Positions 14,864 through 23,781 of a DNA stretch of 47,510 bases are shown here, piece after piece. The stretch spans positions 1 through 47,510 of the forward strand of contig JAPYOZ010000002.1 in NCBI GenBank assembly GCA_029941485.1. Direction: 5' to 3'. The notes under the pieces are model-generated. The model was not told the origin of the DNA, ran no database searches, and was given only the letters and a program-made list of their open reading frames with translations. A program made the translations under genes and the position numbers. Each line of letters begins with the position of its first letter. Position 1 is the stretch's first letter. The stretch comes from Gammaproteobacteria bacterium. Lineage in GTDB: Bacteria > Pseudomonadota > Gammaproteobacteria > PS1 > Pseudothioglobaceae.

Positions 14864-15661
14864 ATGAATTTTTTTAAACTCTTTATTCCTGTCTTTATTT
14901 CTGTTTTTTTAATAATTGCAGACTATAAATTCTCATACCTAGACAATCTAAAGCGTTCTATCGCCACACTCATATCACCCATTTATCTGGTTGTTAATCT
15001 ACCATCAACACTCTATATTTGGATTAACGAACAAGGTACCAGTAGAGAGGTTTTACTTAATCAAAACAAACAATTAAATAATGAACTGACTGAGTTAAAA
15101 ACCAAACTACAAATTCACAATGCGCTTTTATTGGAAAATGAAAAATTAACCAAACTACTCGGTGCAAGCTATCGCATTAAATCAAAAAAATTTACAATGG
15201 CTCGCATTAGCTCAGTGAGTCAATCTCGACTAAAAAAACAAATTATCATCGACAAAGGCAGTAATGATGGTTTGAAAGTTGGGCAAATATCATTAGGCGA
15301 TAAAGGAATTGTTGGGCAAATTACTCAAGTAACACCACTGTACAGCACCATACTGATGGCCACCGATCCAACTCAACACGTGCCTGTTCAAAATGGGCGT
15401 AATGGTATTCGAGGCATTAGCAAGGGGCTTGCCTCTAAAGAAAACAAACTCAGTGTTAACTTTATTAAATCTGGATCGGATGTAAAGATGGGCGATGTTT
15501 TTCTAAGCAGTGCCATTGGTTCTAAATTCCCACAAGGGTATCCATTAGGCGAGGTAAGTCATGTTGAAACACATACCGATGAATCCTTTTTACACATCCA
15601 ACTAACACCTACTCAAAGCATTGAAAAACTGGAATTTGTTCTTATAGGGGGCTTAAATTAA
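14864..15661 (+). CDS. mreC: Rod-shape-determining protein MreC
   Basis: The periplasmic scaffold of the elongation complex, linking MreB filaments to PBP2. The 265-residue protein has one N-terminal transmembrane segment (about residues 5-20, LFIPVFISVFLIIADY), a coiled-coil stretch (about 60-105, NKQLNNELTELKTKL) and a C-terminal beta domain with GSNDGLKVGQ, LGDKGIVGQI and RNGIRGI, typical MreC motifs. It overlaps nothing; mreD begins 2 nt after the stop. It is somewhat shorter than E. coli MreC (~367), lacking a long C-terminal tail. Confidence 0.92.
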   Translation: MNFFKLFIPVFISVFLIIADYKFSYLDNLKRSIATLISPIYLVVNLPSTLYIWINEQGTSREVLLNQNKQLNNELTELKTKLQIHNALLLENEKLTKLLGASYRIKSKKFTMARISSVSQSRLKKQIIIDKGSNDGLKVGQISLGDKGIVGQITQVTPLYSTILMATDPTQHVPVQNGRNGIRGISKGLASKENKLSVNFIKSGSDVKMGDVFLSSAIGSKFPQGYPLGEVSHVETHTDESFLHIQLTPTQSIEKLEFVLIGGLN

Positions 15662-15663
15662 TC

Positions 15664-16131
15664 ATGAATATTAAACGCCCTTACGTCTTTCTAACTAAAA
15701 TCATAATTTTTTCATTGATCATGAGTGCATTACCCTTGCCTCAACTACTACTAGACTCATCACCTTTCTGGGCATTGATTTTTTATATTTATTGGCTGAG
15801 CTATTCTCCGGCTAATGTGCGATTTTTCTTGGCTTTAATTTTAGGTGTTTTAATCGACATCTTACAAGGAAACATACTGGGTCAAAACGCTTTAGCACTT
15901 ATATTAAGTAGTGCATTTATTTCCAAAGTTAAACAATCATTTTCTGTTTCTAATCTAAGCACTCAACAGGTTTATGTGTTTGTTGCATCCAGCATCTACT
16001 TAGCCGTTATTTTATCAATACATGTGCTTATTCAGGGGTTTGACTTTAGTTATTACTTATTACTCACTCCTTTATCAAGTGCGCTATTTTGGCCAATAGT
16101 AAGACTTCTACTCTCAAAGTGTCGACACTAA
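15664..16131 (+). CDS. mreD: Rod-shape-determining membrane protein MreD
   Basis: An integral membrane partner of MreC in the elongation complex. The 155-residue protein is almost wholly hydrophobic with about five membrane segments and the family motif FFLALILGVLIDILQGNILGQNALAL. The identification rests on that motif and on its position between mreC (2 nt upstream) and mrdA (21 nt downstream), the conserved gene order. Confidence 0.9.
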   Translation: MNIKRPYVFLTKIIIFSLIMSALPLPQLLLDSSPFWALIFYIYWLSYSPANVRFFLALILGVLIDILQGNILGQNALALILSSAFISKVKQSFSVSNLSTQQVYVFVASSIYLAVILSIHVLIQGFDFSYYLLLTPLSSALFWPIVRLLLSKCRH

Positions 16132-16152
16132 TCATTATAGAGTTGAACTAAA

Positions 16153-17997
16153 ATGGAAAAAATTAGCAATACTGTTCTAGAAAATAAGATTTTTTCAGCT
16201 AGGATGGTTCTGGCATTTGTATTTATCCTAATATTAACATCGGTATTGATTCTTAGGATTTACAACCTACAAATTGTTAATCATGAGTATTACTCGGAAG
16301 AAGCACTTGGCAATCAAATGCGTAGCGTTCCTGTTGTTCCAGCAAGAGGAAAAATATTGGATCGTAACGGTAAAATTTTAGCCACTAATCAACTGTCATA
16401 CCGACTCACCCTAACTCCAGAAAAAGTAAAAAATACGGCTAAAATGCTACTTTCTCTTAAAAAAATAGGACTGATTAATGATGATGATATTAAGCAATTT
16501 AAGAAAAATAAAAGGCATTATAAAAAATTTCATAACATTCCATTAAAGCATAAACTAAGCGAGATTCAAGTGGCCGAGTTCTTAGTGAGTAATCAATTCA
16601 TTGGTGTTGATATTGAGCCTTATTTTCATCGTGTTTATCCTAACGACGCCTCAAGCGTTCATGTGGTTGGTTACGTTTCTAGAATGAATAAACAAGACAA
16701 GATTTTCTACGACAAACAAAATTACTTAGGCACCTCTTTTGTAGGAAAAACCGGCATTGAGAGACAATACGAAACATTACTGCATGGCACCAGTGGTAAA
16801 AAGCAAATTGAACGTAACGTCTCTGGCAGAGTGGTCGATACCAAGATTATCGAAAGTGCAATAGCCGGTCAAGATTTATATTTAAGTATTGATTTAGATT
16901 TACAAAAAAAAGCAGAGACTCTGCTTTCCGGAAAACGTGGATCAATCGTAGCAGTGGATGTTAAAAGTGGTGAAGTTTTAGCTTTGGTCAGCACACCCAT
17001 GTACAACCCCAATTGGTTTGTTAATGGTATTTCTCATGCTAACTATAAAAGCTTGCAAACCTCAAAGGATATTCCGCAACTCAATCGCTCAATCCAAGGG
17101 CTTTACCCTCCTGGATCTACCATTAAACCAATGGTGGCACTAGCTGGTCTTGAAGAGGGTGTGATCACCAACAAAAGTAAAACGTTTTGTCCGGGTTATT
17201 ACAAACTCCCAAATGTTAAACGAAAATTCAATGATTGGAAGCGAACCGGTCATGGTTATGCAGATGTTAAGAGTTCCATTGCACAATCATGCGATGTATT
17301 TTTCTATGATCTTGCCAATAAAATGGGCATAGAAATGTTGCATGATAATTTAGATTTTTTTAATTTTGGTAGAAAAACAGGGATTGATATTCCTGGTGAA
17401 AAAGGCGGTTTAATGCCATCAAAAGCTTGGAAAAAAATCAACCGAAATGAGCCTTGGTATCGAGGGGAAACACTGATTGCTGGGATTGGACAAGGATTCA
17501 TGACCTCTAGTCCGTTACAACTTGCCGTTGCCACCGCTGCTTTAGCTAACAAAGGCCAACTCTTTAGCCCAAAACTACTTAAAAATATCCAGACCTCCAA
17601 TCAAACCATCAAAGAAGTGTCTAAGAATCCATCGGTACAAATACCGATTAAAAACATCAAAAATTGGGAAGATGTAATTGAAGGTATGCGACGAACCATT
17701 TACGCCCCAAAAGGAACTGCCAGAAGGTTAAACAAAGGATTGACCTACACATTGGCAGGTAAAACCGGTACTGCTCAAGTATTTGGTCTTGATGCCGAAG
17801 AAGAATACATTGCTGAAAAATTAGACGAAAGACTAAGAGATCATGCGTTATTCACTGGTTTTGCTCCCGTTGATAACCCTGAAATTGCCATTGCTGTTAT
17901 TGTTGAAAACGCGGGTAGTGGTAGTTCTAAAGCAGCGCCGCTTGCCCGAAAAGTATTAGACGTATATTTCAACAAACAAGCTCAAACTACGCACTAA
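16153..17997 (+). CDS. mrdA: Peptidoglycan DD-transpeptidase PBP2
   Basis: The transpeptidase of the rod complex, cross-linking new lateral-wall peptidoglycan. The 614-residue protein has one N-terminal transmembrane anchor (about 18-38), a dimerisation/pedestal region with ARGKILDRNGKILA, and a penicillin-binding domain with the three catalytic motifs SxxK = Ser322-Thr-Ile-Lys325, SxD = Ser379-Cys-Asp381 and KTGT starting at Lys537. The PBP2 subclass is supported by SCD and by the mre context. rodA, its usual glycosyltransferase partner and neighbour, does not follow here and must be elsewhere. The last 11 nt overlap the convergent gene that ends at 17987. Confidence 0.96.
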   Translation: MEKISNTVLENKIFSARMVLAFVFILILTSVLILRIYNLQIVNHEYYSEEALGNQMRSVPVVPARGKILDRNGKILATNQLSYRLTLTPEKVKNTAKMLLSLKKIGLINDDDIKQFKKNKRHYKKFHNIPLKHKLSEIQVAEFLVSNQFIGVDIEPYFHRVYPNDASSVHVVGYVSRMNKQDKIFYDKQNYLGTSFVGKTGIERQYETLLHGTSGKKQIERNVSGRVVDTKIIESAIAGQDLYLSIDLDLQKKAETLLSGKRGSIVAVDVKSGEVLALVSTPMYNPNWFVNGISHANYKSLQTSKDIPQLNRSIQGLYPPGSTIKPMVALAGLEEGVITNKSKTFCPGYYKLPNVKRKFNDWKRTGHGYADVKSSIAQSCDVFFYDLANKMGIEMLHDNLDFFNFGRKTGIDIPGEKGGLMPSKAWKKINRNEPWYRGETLIAGIGQGFMTSSPLQLAVATAALANKGQLFSPKLLKNIQTSNQTIKEVSKNPSVQIPIKNIKNWEDVIEGMRRTIYAPKGTARRLNKGLTYTLAGKTGTAQVFGLDAEEEYIAEKLDERLRDHALFTGFAPVDNPEIAIAVIVENAGSGSSKAAPLARKVLDVYFNKQAQTTH

Positions 17998-18358
17998 TAG
18001 AATCTGTAATGGTTTGTTCGTCCACTGGAAAAACCAACGTTGCATCCATCCTATAACGCTGTTTAAGCTGATTAAGTTGTGGTTGATTAATCTTGTCATA
18101 AAGTATGATAATTTTAACTTCAGGCGAATGACTTTCTAAAGTCGCTAATAATGACTCAATATTACTGACCCTATCTCGAAATTCTGGATTATAACTAAAC
18201 TCAGCCACTAAGGTTTGATAAATATTTTTCTTGGCTAATTTAACCGCTTTTCTTTGTGAATCTTCGAAGTCCACATCAAAGCCCATACTAATAAAGAGTG
18301 GGGTGTAATCTTCAAACCCTCCTTCATCAACAAAAAACAATAATTTATTGTTGCTCAT
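17987..18358 (-). CDS. Hypothetical protein, pseudo-receiver-like fold
   Basis: No confident family match. The product has 123 residues from the ATG at 18358, which overlaps the tgt stop by 14 nt; the open frame runs 13 codons further upstream into tgt. The hydrophobic pattern suggests an alternating beta/alpha protein like a CheY receiver: a first strand LLFFVDEGG, a third strand TLVAEFSY where a phospho-acceptor Asp would be replaced by Glu, a fourth strand VKIIILYD, and a final strand LVFPVD in which the usual Lys before Pro is missing. If this reading is right it is a phosphorylation-independent pseudo-receiver. It is the last gene of the recA-recX-ABC-tgt run and overlaps mrdA's 3' end. 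Confidence 0.6.
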   Translation of the reverse strand: MSNNKLLFFVDEGGFEDYTPLFISMGFDVDFEDSQRKAVKLAKKNIYQTLVAEFSYNPEFRDRVSNIESLLATLESHSPEVKIIILYDKINQPQLNQLKQRYRMDATLVFPVDEQTITDSISA

Positions 18359-19442
18359 AAAATTCTTTTTTAAAATTTGTAAAGGTGTTTTTCTCAATGG
18401 AGGTTCGCATTTGTTTCATTAAATCTTGATAATAATACAGATTATGAGTGGTGTTTAAATGAGCCCCTAAAATTTCATTTTTACGTTGTAGGTGGTGTAA
18501 GTAGGAACGAGAATAATTCCGACAGGTATAACAGTTACAGTTCTCATCCAAAGGTTGAGTGTCTAATTTGTATTGCGCATTACGAATTTTCACAACACCA
18601 ACTGAAGTAAATAAATAACCATTACGAGCATTGCGTGTTGGCATGACACAGTCAAACATATCAATACCACGCTCAACGGATTCGACCAAATCACTCGGCG
18701 TGCCAACCCCCATTAAGTATCTTGGCTTGTCTTTTGGTAATTGTTCTGGAAGATAGTCTAACACCTTCATCATTTCGACTTTAGGCTCTCCCACACTAAG
18801 ACCACCAATCGCAAACCCGTCAAAACCAATGTCAATTAAGGTTTGGGCAGATTCACCACGCAAATCCTCATGCATACCGCCTTGTACAATGCCAAATAAC
18901 GCATTTTTATTGTTCAAACGTTGATGCTCTTCCTTAGAGCGCTTCGCCCAACGAAGCGATAACTGCATGGATTGATCGGCCATGGCTTTATCAGCTGGGT
19001 AAGGTGTGCATTCATCGAAAATCATGACAATATCTGCACCTAGATCTTTTTGGATTTGCATCGATTCTTCTGGCCCCATGAAAATTTTAGAGCCGTCTTT
19101 AGGAGATTGAAAGTCCACGCCTTTTTCACTAATTTTTCGCATATCGCCTAAGCTAAATACTTGAAAACCACCAGAATCAGTGAGTATTGGCCCTTGCCAA
19201 TGCATAAAATCATGCAAATCACCGTGCGCCTTAACCACCTCAGTACCCGGTGTAATGGCCAAATGAAATGTATTACCCAAAATAATTTGCGCACCAATTT
19301 CACTCACTTCTTCAGGAGTCATTGCTTTGACTGTACCGTAAGTTCCCACTGGCATAAAGGCAGGTGTTTGTACCTCTCCACGATCAAACATCATCTTGCC
19401 ACGACGAGCATTTTGGTCAGTGTTTTTTAATTCAAATTTCAT
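18345..19442 (-). CDS. tgt: tRNA-guanine transglycosylase (queuine tRNA-ribosyltransferase)
   Basis: Exchanges the wobble guanine of tRNAs with GUN anticodons for preQ1 on the path to queuosine. The start chosen is the ATG giving MKFELKNTDQNARRG (365 residues; E. coli 375). The frame is open 25 codons upstream, but that extension lies within the ABC transporter gene. The general acid/base Asp89 is in LTDSGGFQV, the nucleophile Asp is in the GIDMFDCVMPTRNARNG block, and the zinc site is CNCYTC with a downstream histidine. It overlaps the upstream ABC transporter by 11 nt and the downstream gene by 14 nt, indicating a tightly coupled transcript. queA is not adjacent. Confidence 0.96.
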   Translation of the reverse strand: MKFELKNTDQNARRGKMMFDRGEVQTPAFMPVGTYGTVKAMTPEEVSEIGAQIILGNTFHLAITPGTEVVKAHGDLHDFMHWQGPILTDSGGFQVFSLGDMRKISEKGVDFQSPKDGSKIFMGPEESMQIQKDLGADIVMIFDECTPYPADKAMADQSMQLSLRWAKRSKEEHQRLNNKNALFGIVQGGMHEDLRGESAQTLIDIGFDGFAIGGLSVGEPKVEMMKVLDYLPEQLPKDKPRYLMGVGTPSDLVESVERGIDMFDCVMPTRNARNGYLFTSVGVVKIRNAQYKLDTQPLDENCNCYTCRNYSRSYLHHLQRKNEILGAHLNTTHNLYYYQDLMKQMRTSIEKNTFTNFKKEFYEQQ

Positions 19443-21240
19443 GATTTTTAGTTGTAGTGTCTTTTGATTGCATACGCCAAAGTTGTGCATACGTTCCATT
19501 CGTGGATAATAATTCATCGTGTGTGCCGCTCTCGCTAACTACGCCTTCATCAAGCACGATAATTTGATCGGCATCAACAATGGTGGATAGACGGTGCGCA
19601 ATCACTAAAGTTGTGTGTTTATCGGACAAACCGTTTAACGCTTTTTGTACCATTTTTTCTGAATAAGAATCTAGCGCTGAAGTAGCCTCATCAAAAATTA
19701 AAACAGGAGGATTTTTGAGCAGTACCCTGGCAATGGCAAGACGCTGTTTCTCTCCGCCTGAAAGTTTCAGACCGCGCTCACCAACCAAAGTATCATAACC
19801 TTGTGGCAACTTCTCAATAAAATCACTAATAAAACTAAGTTTGGCCGCTTCTTCAACTTCCTCCTTTAAAGCGTCTTTTTTTCCGTAGGCAATGTTGTAA
19901 TAAATACTTTCATTAAACATGACTGTATCTTGTGGCACTACGCCAATAACGGATTGCACAGAATATTGGTTCATTAACTTAATATTCTGCCCATCAATAC
20001 AAATCTCACCTTGATCAACGTCGTAGAATCGAAACAACAACTTTGCCAAGGTTGATTTTCCTGCACCCGATGAGCCAACAATTGCCACTTTTTGTCCAGG
20101 CTCAATGGTGAAGCTAATGTCTTTTAAAATGGATTCTTTGCCTGGATAGGCAAAGGCAATTTGACTAAATTCAACCTTCGCTTGGCTAACCTTTAGATCG
20201 GGTGCGTGGTCAATATCTTGCACCTTGGACGATCGATCTAACAAGTCAAACATATTATTCATATCAATAAAGTTATGTTTGATTTGACGATAAATAATGC
20301 CCAAACTACCAAGTGGCATAAACAGTTGCAACAACAAAGCCTGAATCATAATCAAATCACCCAGACTCAGATTTTGATTAACCACGCCTTGGGATGCTAA
20401 AACCAAAATTAAGGTTACACCAATGGCAATCACTGATCCTTGGACAAAATTAAGTGCTGTCATTGAAGTGAAACTCTTGGTAGCAATGTCCTCCCAGCGA
20501 CTCATGGTTTGATCGTAACGATTAACCTCAAACTTTTCTTGGTTAAAATACTTAACCGTCTCATAGTTAATCAAACTATCCACTGCATTGGTGTTTGCCT
20601 CAGATTGCATGTCATTCATCTGATATCGATATTTCATGCGCCAAGTGGTAATCATCAATGTCAATCCAATGTAAAACACCACTGTTAAAAGCGATATACC
20701 TGCAAAGAAACCATCATAATTAGCCCACAAGATGCCAATCACTAAGCAAATTTCAAAAAATGAAGGAAGAATATTAAAAACAAAAATACTCAATAAAGTC
20801 GATACACTTTGAGTACCACGATCAATATCACGGGTAATACCGCCAATTCGACGATCAAGATGAAAGGACAAATCCAATGTGTGTAAGTGCTTAAACACAC
20901 CCAATGCAATTAAGTGCATCGCGTGGTAGCGTACCTTGGCAAATATAGCATCTCGAAGCTCATTAAACAAAGAGCTCGCCAGTCGTAACGCACCGTAAGC
21001 AAACAACATACCGAGTGGCAAAATTAGCAATACATTGGTTTGATCCAGACTATCAACAATCTCTTTAAGGACAACAGGAACAGCAACATTGGCCAGTTTT
21101 GCAAAAATTAAAAACAAAGTCGCGAAGGCTACGCGAACACGCATCTTTAACAAGTACGGCATGAGTTTTTTTAAAACCTTAATGTCTCGGGTTTTAAAAT
21201 CATAGGCTTGAGTTTGATTACTTTTTGTATTGCTATGCAT
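19432..21240 (-). CDS. ABC exporter, Atm1/HMT-like half transporter
   Basis: A 602-residue half transporter: six predicted membrane spans (about residues 30-320) fused to a C-terminal ATPase. The ATPase has Walker A GSSGAGKST, the signature LSGGEKQRLAIAR, Walker B VLIFDEATSALD and the switch histidine in IAHRLSTI. The membrane domain (LANVAVPVVLKEIVDSL, SFHLDRRIGGITRDIDRG) resembles the Atm1 family, which exports glutathione-linked sulfur or metal species for iron-sulfur assembly and metal detoxification; that substrate is inferred by family only. MsbA is the main alternative, but it normally lacks the RGTQS-type motif seen here. It starts 2 nt after the recX stop and overlaps tgt. Confidence 0.85.
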   Translation of the reverse strand: MHSNTKSNQTQAYDFKTRDIKVLKKLMPYLLKMRVRVAFATLFLIFAKLANVAVPVVLKEIVDSLDQTNVLLILPLGMLFAYGALRLASSLFNELRDAIFAKVRYHAMHLIALGVFKHLHTLDLSFHLDRRIGGITRDIDRGTQSVSTLLSIFVFNILPSFFEICLVIGILWANYDGFFAGISLLTVVFYIGLTLMITTWRMKYRYQMNDMQSEANTNAVDSLINYETVKYFNQEKFEVNRYDQTMSRWEDIATKSFTSMTALNFVQGSVIAIGVTLILVLASQGVVNQNLSLGDLIMIQALLLQLFMPLGSLGIIYRQIKHNFIDMNNMFDLLDRSSKVQDIDHAPDLKVSQAKVEFSQIAFAYPGKESILKDISFTIEPGQKVAIVGSSGAGKSTLAKLLFRFYDVDQGEICIDGQNIKLMNQYSVQSVIGVVPQDTVMFNESIYYNIAYGKKDALKEEVEEAAKLSFISDFIEKLPQGYDTLVGERGLKLSGGEKQRLAIARVLLKNPPVLIFDEATSALDSYSEKMVQKALNGLSDKHTTLVIAHRLSTIVDADQIIVLDEGVVSESGTHDELLSTNGTYAQLWRMQSKDTTTKNHEI

Positions 21241-21242
21241 GA

Positions 21243-21677
21243 TTATTTAGCAAACGCTTGATTAATTTGATCAAAATCAAAACCTCTGGATTGTAAAAAT
21301 CGTTTTTGTTTGGCTTGCTTGCTGTATTCCTTAGGTACGATTAAACCGTACTTATCTTCTCTAATGGTTTTGGCCAGGTCCAACCAATCAAACATTGATA
21401 AATCAAAATGTTCAATGCCTCGTTGTTTCAGCTCAAGTGCAATTTTGACTGGCCCTTTTCCTTGATTAAAACGCATTTGAATAAAATCTTGTGCAAAACG
21501 ATCATCGCTTTGATAATTTTGCTCAATCAATAACTCAATTGCATGAACAATATCATTGGTATCAAACTCTTTAAGTGATAATTTTTGCTTAAGTTCTAAT
21601 TGTGAATGTTCACGCCGAACCAACATCCGCATGGCAATTGCATAGCATTTTTCTCTACTCGGTGTCGTCACCGTCAC
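21243..21677 (-). CDS. recX: Regulatory protein RecX
   Basis: Binds RecA filaments and limits their extension. The 144-residue protein is all-helical with three tandem helical repeats; RREHSQLELKQKL, SDDRFAQDFIQMRFNQGKGPVKIALELKQRGI and KQKRFLQSRGFDFDQI match RecX. The start is a GTG at 21677, overlapping recA by 23 nt; the fit to the E. coli N-terminus (CYAIAMRML aligning with YARLLDRAVRIL) supports it, although an internal ATG 15 codons later is possible. The overlap with recA makes translational coupling likely. Confidence 0.9.
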   Translation of the reverse strand: MTVTTPSREKCYAIAMRMLVRREHSQLELKQKLSLKEFDTNDIVHAIELLIEQNYQSDDRFAQDFIQMRFNQGKGPVKIALELKQRGIEHFDLSMFDWLDLAKTIREDKYGLIVPKEYSKQAKQKRFLQSRGFDFDQINQAFAK

Positions 21678-22668
21678 TCATTAACTTTTCACGAATTTGT
21701 TTTTCGATTTTTGCACTTAACTCAGAGTTTTCTTTTAAATATTCTCTGGCGTTGTCCTTTCCTTGACCAATGCGTTCGCCCTCAACGCTATACCAAGCAC
21801 CCGCTTTTTCCACAAATCCAAGCTTAACACCAAGATCGATAATTTCACTTTCAAGTGAAATGCCTTGGTTGTACAAAATTTGGAACTCAGCCTGTTTAAA
21901 CGGTGGTGCAACTTTATTTTTCAATACTTTAACACGCGTCTCGTTGCCTATAATTTCATCACCCTTCTTAATCGCACCAATACGACGAATATCCAAACGC
22001 ACTGAAGCGTAAAACTTCAACGCATTACCACCCGTTGTGGTTTCAGGATTGCCAAACATGACGCCAATTTTCATGCGCAATTGGTTGATAAAAATAACCA
22101 TGGTATTGGTTTTTTTAATGTTTGAAGTGAGTTTTCTTAGTGCTTGTGACATTAATCTTGCCTGTAAACCCATGTGTGAGGCGCCCATTTCGCCCTCAAT
22201 TTCAGCCTTAGGAGTGAGTGCTGCCACTGAATCTATCACTACAATATCAACACCGCCTGAACGCACCAACATGTCAGTAATCTCTAAAGCCTGTTCACCG
22301 GTATCGGGTTGAGAAATTAATAACCCGTCCTTACCAATATCAACACCCAAACGTTTGGCATACTGTGGATCCAACGCATGCTCAGCATCAATAAAGGCTG
22401 CAGTGCCGCCGAGTTTTTGCATTTCAGCGATTACATGTAGACTTAAAGTGGTTTTACCCGATGATTCAGGGCCGTAAATTTCAACCACACGGCCACGTGG
22501 TAGACCACCAATGCCTAGGGCAATGTCCAAACTTAAACTACCTGTAGACACCGCTTCAATGTCTGCATGAGCATTTTCATCACCCAAAAACATGACTGAG
22601 CCCTTACCAAATTGCTTGTCAATCTGACTGAGTGCTGCTTTTAAAGCTTGTTTTTTCTGTTCATCCAC
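21655..22668 (-). CDS. recA: Recombinase RecA
   Basis: The strand-exchange protein for homologous recombination and, where LexA exists, SOS induction. It has 337 residues (E. coli 353), with a shortened acidic C-terminal tail ending KLMSDGDDTE. Walker A GPESSGKT lies at 66-73; Walker B VIDSVAALTPKAEIEGEMG and loop L2 GGNALKFYASVRLDIRR follow. The start is a GTG at 22668 with ribosome site GGGAG about 8 nt upstream. The 66-nt gap to divergent ribD contains no LexA-box-like CTGT-N8-ACAG sequence, so I see no sign of SOS control. recX follows with a 23-nt overlap. Confidence 0.98.
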   Translation of the reverse strand: MDEQKKQALKAALSQIDKQFGKGSVMFLGDENAHADIEAVSTGSLSLDIALGIGGLPRGRVVEIYGPESSGKTTLSLHVIAEMQKLGGTAAFIDAEHALDPQYAKRLGVDIGKDGLLISQPDTGEQALEITDMLVRSGGVDIVVIDSVAALTPKAEIEGEMGASHMGLQARLMSQALRKLTSNIKKTNTMVIFINQLRMKIGVMFGNPETTTGGNALKFYASVRLDIRRIGAIKKGDEIIGNETRVKVLKNKVAPPFKQAEFQILYNQGISLESEIIDLGVKLGFVEKAGAWYSVEGERIGQGKDNAREYLKENSELSAKIEKQIREKLMSDGDDTE

Positions 22669-22734
22669 GCTAGTTCTCCCGAGTAAAATATGGCTATGTT
22701 ATTTAAAATAAATTCCGACAATTATATCTGAAAT

Positions 22735-23781
22735 ATGAGCTCAACTTTTTCAAAAAATGACTCGCATTACATGGCAATTGCACTTAAGCTTGCCAGCAAG
22801 GGAATATATGGCGTTAAATCCAACCCCATGGTGGGTTGTGTGATTGTTAAGGACGACAAAATCATTGCCAAAGGGCACCATAAAACCTTTGGTGAAGCAC
22901 ACGCAGAAATCAATGCGCTAAAACAAATCGATCATCAAGCCAATGAGGCGACGCTTTTTATCACATTAGAACCTTGTTCTCACCAAGGGAAAACCCCACC
23001 TTGTGCACAAGCCATTATTGATTCTGGCGCTAAAAAGGTGATTATTGCCATGCTAGATCCCAACCCTTTAGTCAGTAGCAAAGGAGTGAGTATGCTTGAA
23101 AACGCAGGCATTGAGGTATTAATAGGGTTAATGGAAAATGAAGCTTTGGAATTAAACCGTGGTTTTGTCAAACGAATGCAAATAGGCAGACCTTTTGTCA
23201 CTTGTAAAATTGCCATGAGTCTTGATGGTAAAACTTCAATGAAGTCTGGCGAAAGCAAATGGATTACAGCAGAACCCGCAAGACAAGACGTGCAATACCT
23301 ACGTGCTAATCATCAAGCTATTGTAACTGGATCAGGTACTGTCATTGATGACAACCCTGCAATGACGGTACGTCTTAATGAGATTGATTCATCGCCATTA
23401 AGGGTTGTTATTGATGGCAAAGATCAAATACAAGATAAGTCTCTCAATATTTTTTCAGGCAATGCACCGACATTAATTCTAAACGCTGGTAACACCAAAA
23501 TGCTTAAATCTGGCAAGTTGGATTTAGATGATGCACTTAAACACTTGGGCGACCAAGGGATTAACAATGCGTTGCTTGAAGCTGGTCCTGGCCTCGTTGG
23601 TGCTATGATTGAGGCCAAACTCATTGATAGGTTTGTCATTTACACGGCACCGATACTCATGGGTAGCGATGCTAATTCCATGGCTAATTTAGCATTTAAA
23701 AATATGAACGATAAAATAAAACTCAACATTCAAGACATTAGAATGGTGGGTGATGATATTAAGATTACTGCCACAATCTAA
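22735..23781 (+). CDS. ribD: Riboflavin biosynthesis deaminase/reductase RibD
   Basis: A bifunctional enzyme that deaminates then reduces the pyrimidine intermediate of riboflavin synthesis. The 348-residue protein has an N-terminal CMP/dCMP-deaminase-type domain with zinc ligands HAE (His56, catalytic Glu58) and PCSHQGKTPPC (Cys81, Cys90), and a C-terminal NADPH reductase domain (about 148-348) with CKIAMSLDGKTSM, ITGSGTVIDDNP-like and EAGPGLVGAMI. It is divergent from recA by 66 nt, and its TAA overlaps the coaBC ATG (TAATG). Other rib genes are not in the window. Confidence 0.96.
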   Translation: MSSTFSKNDSHYMAIALKLASKGIYGVKSNPMVGCVIVKDDKIIAKGHHKTFGEAHAEINALKQIDHQANEATLFITLEPCSHQGKTPPCAQAIIDSGAKKVIIAMLDPNPLVSSKGVSMLENAGIEVLIGLMENEALELNRGFVKRMQIGRPFVTCKIAMSLDGKTSMKSGESKWITAEPARQDVQYLRANHQAIVTGSGTVIDDNPAMTVRLNEIDSSPLRVVIDGKDQIQDKSLNIFSGNAPTLILNAGNTKMLKSGKLDLDDALKHLGDQGINNALLEAGPGLVGAMIEAKLIDRFVIYTAPILMGSDANSMANLAFKNMNDKIKLNIQDIRMVGDDIKITATI

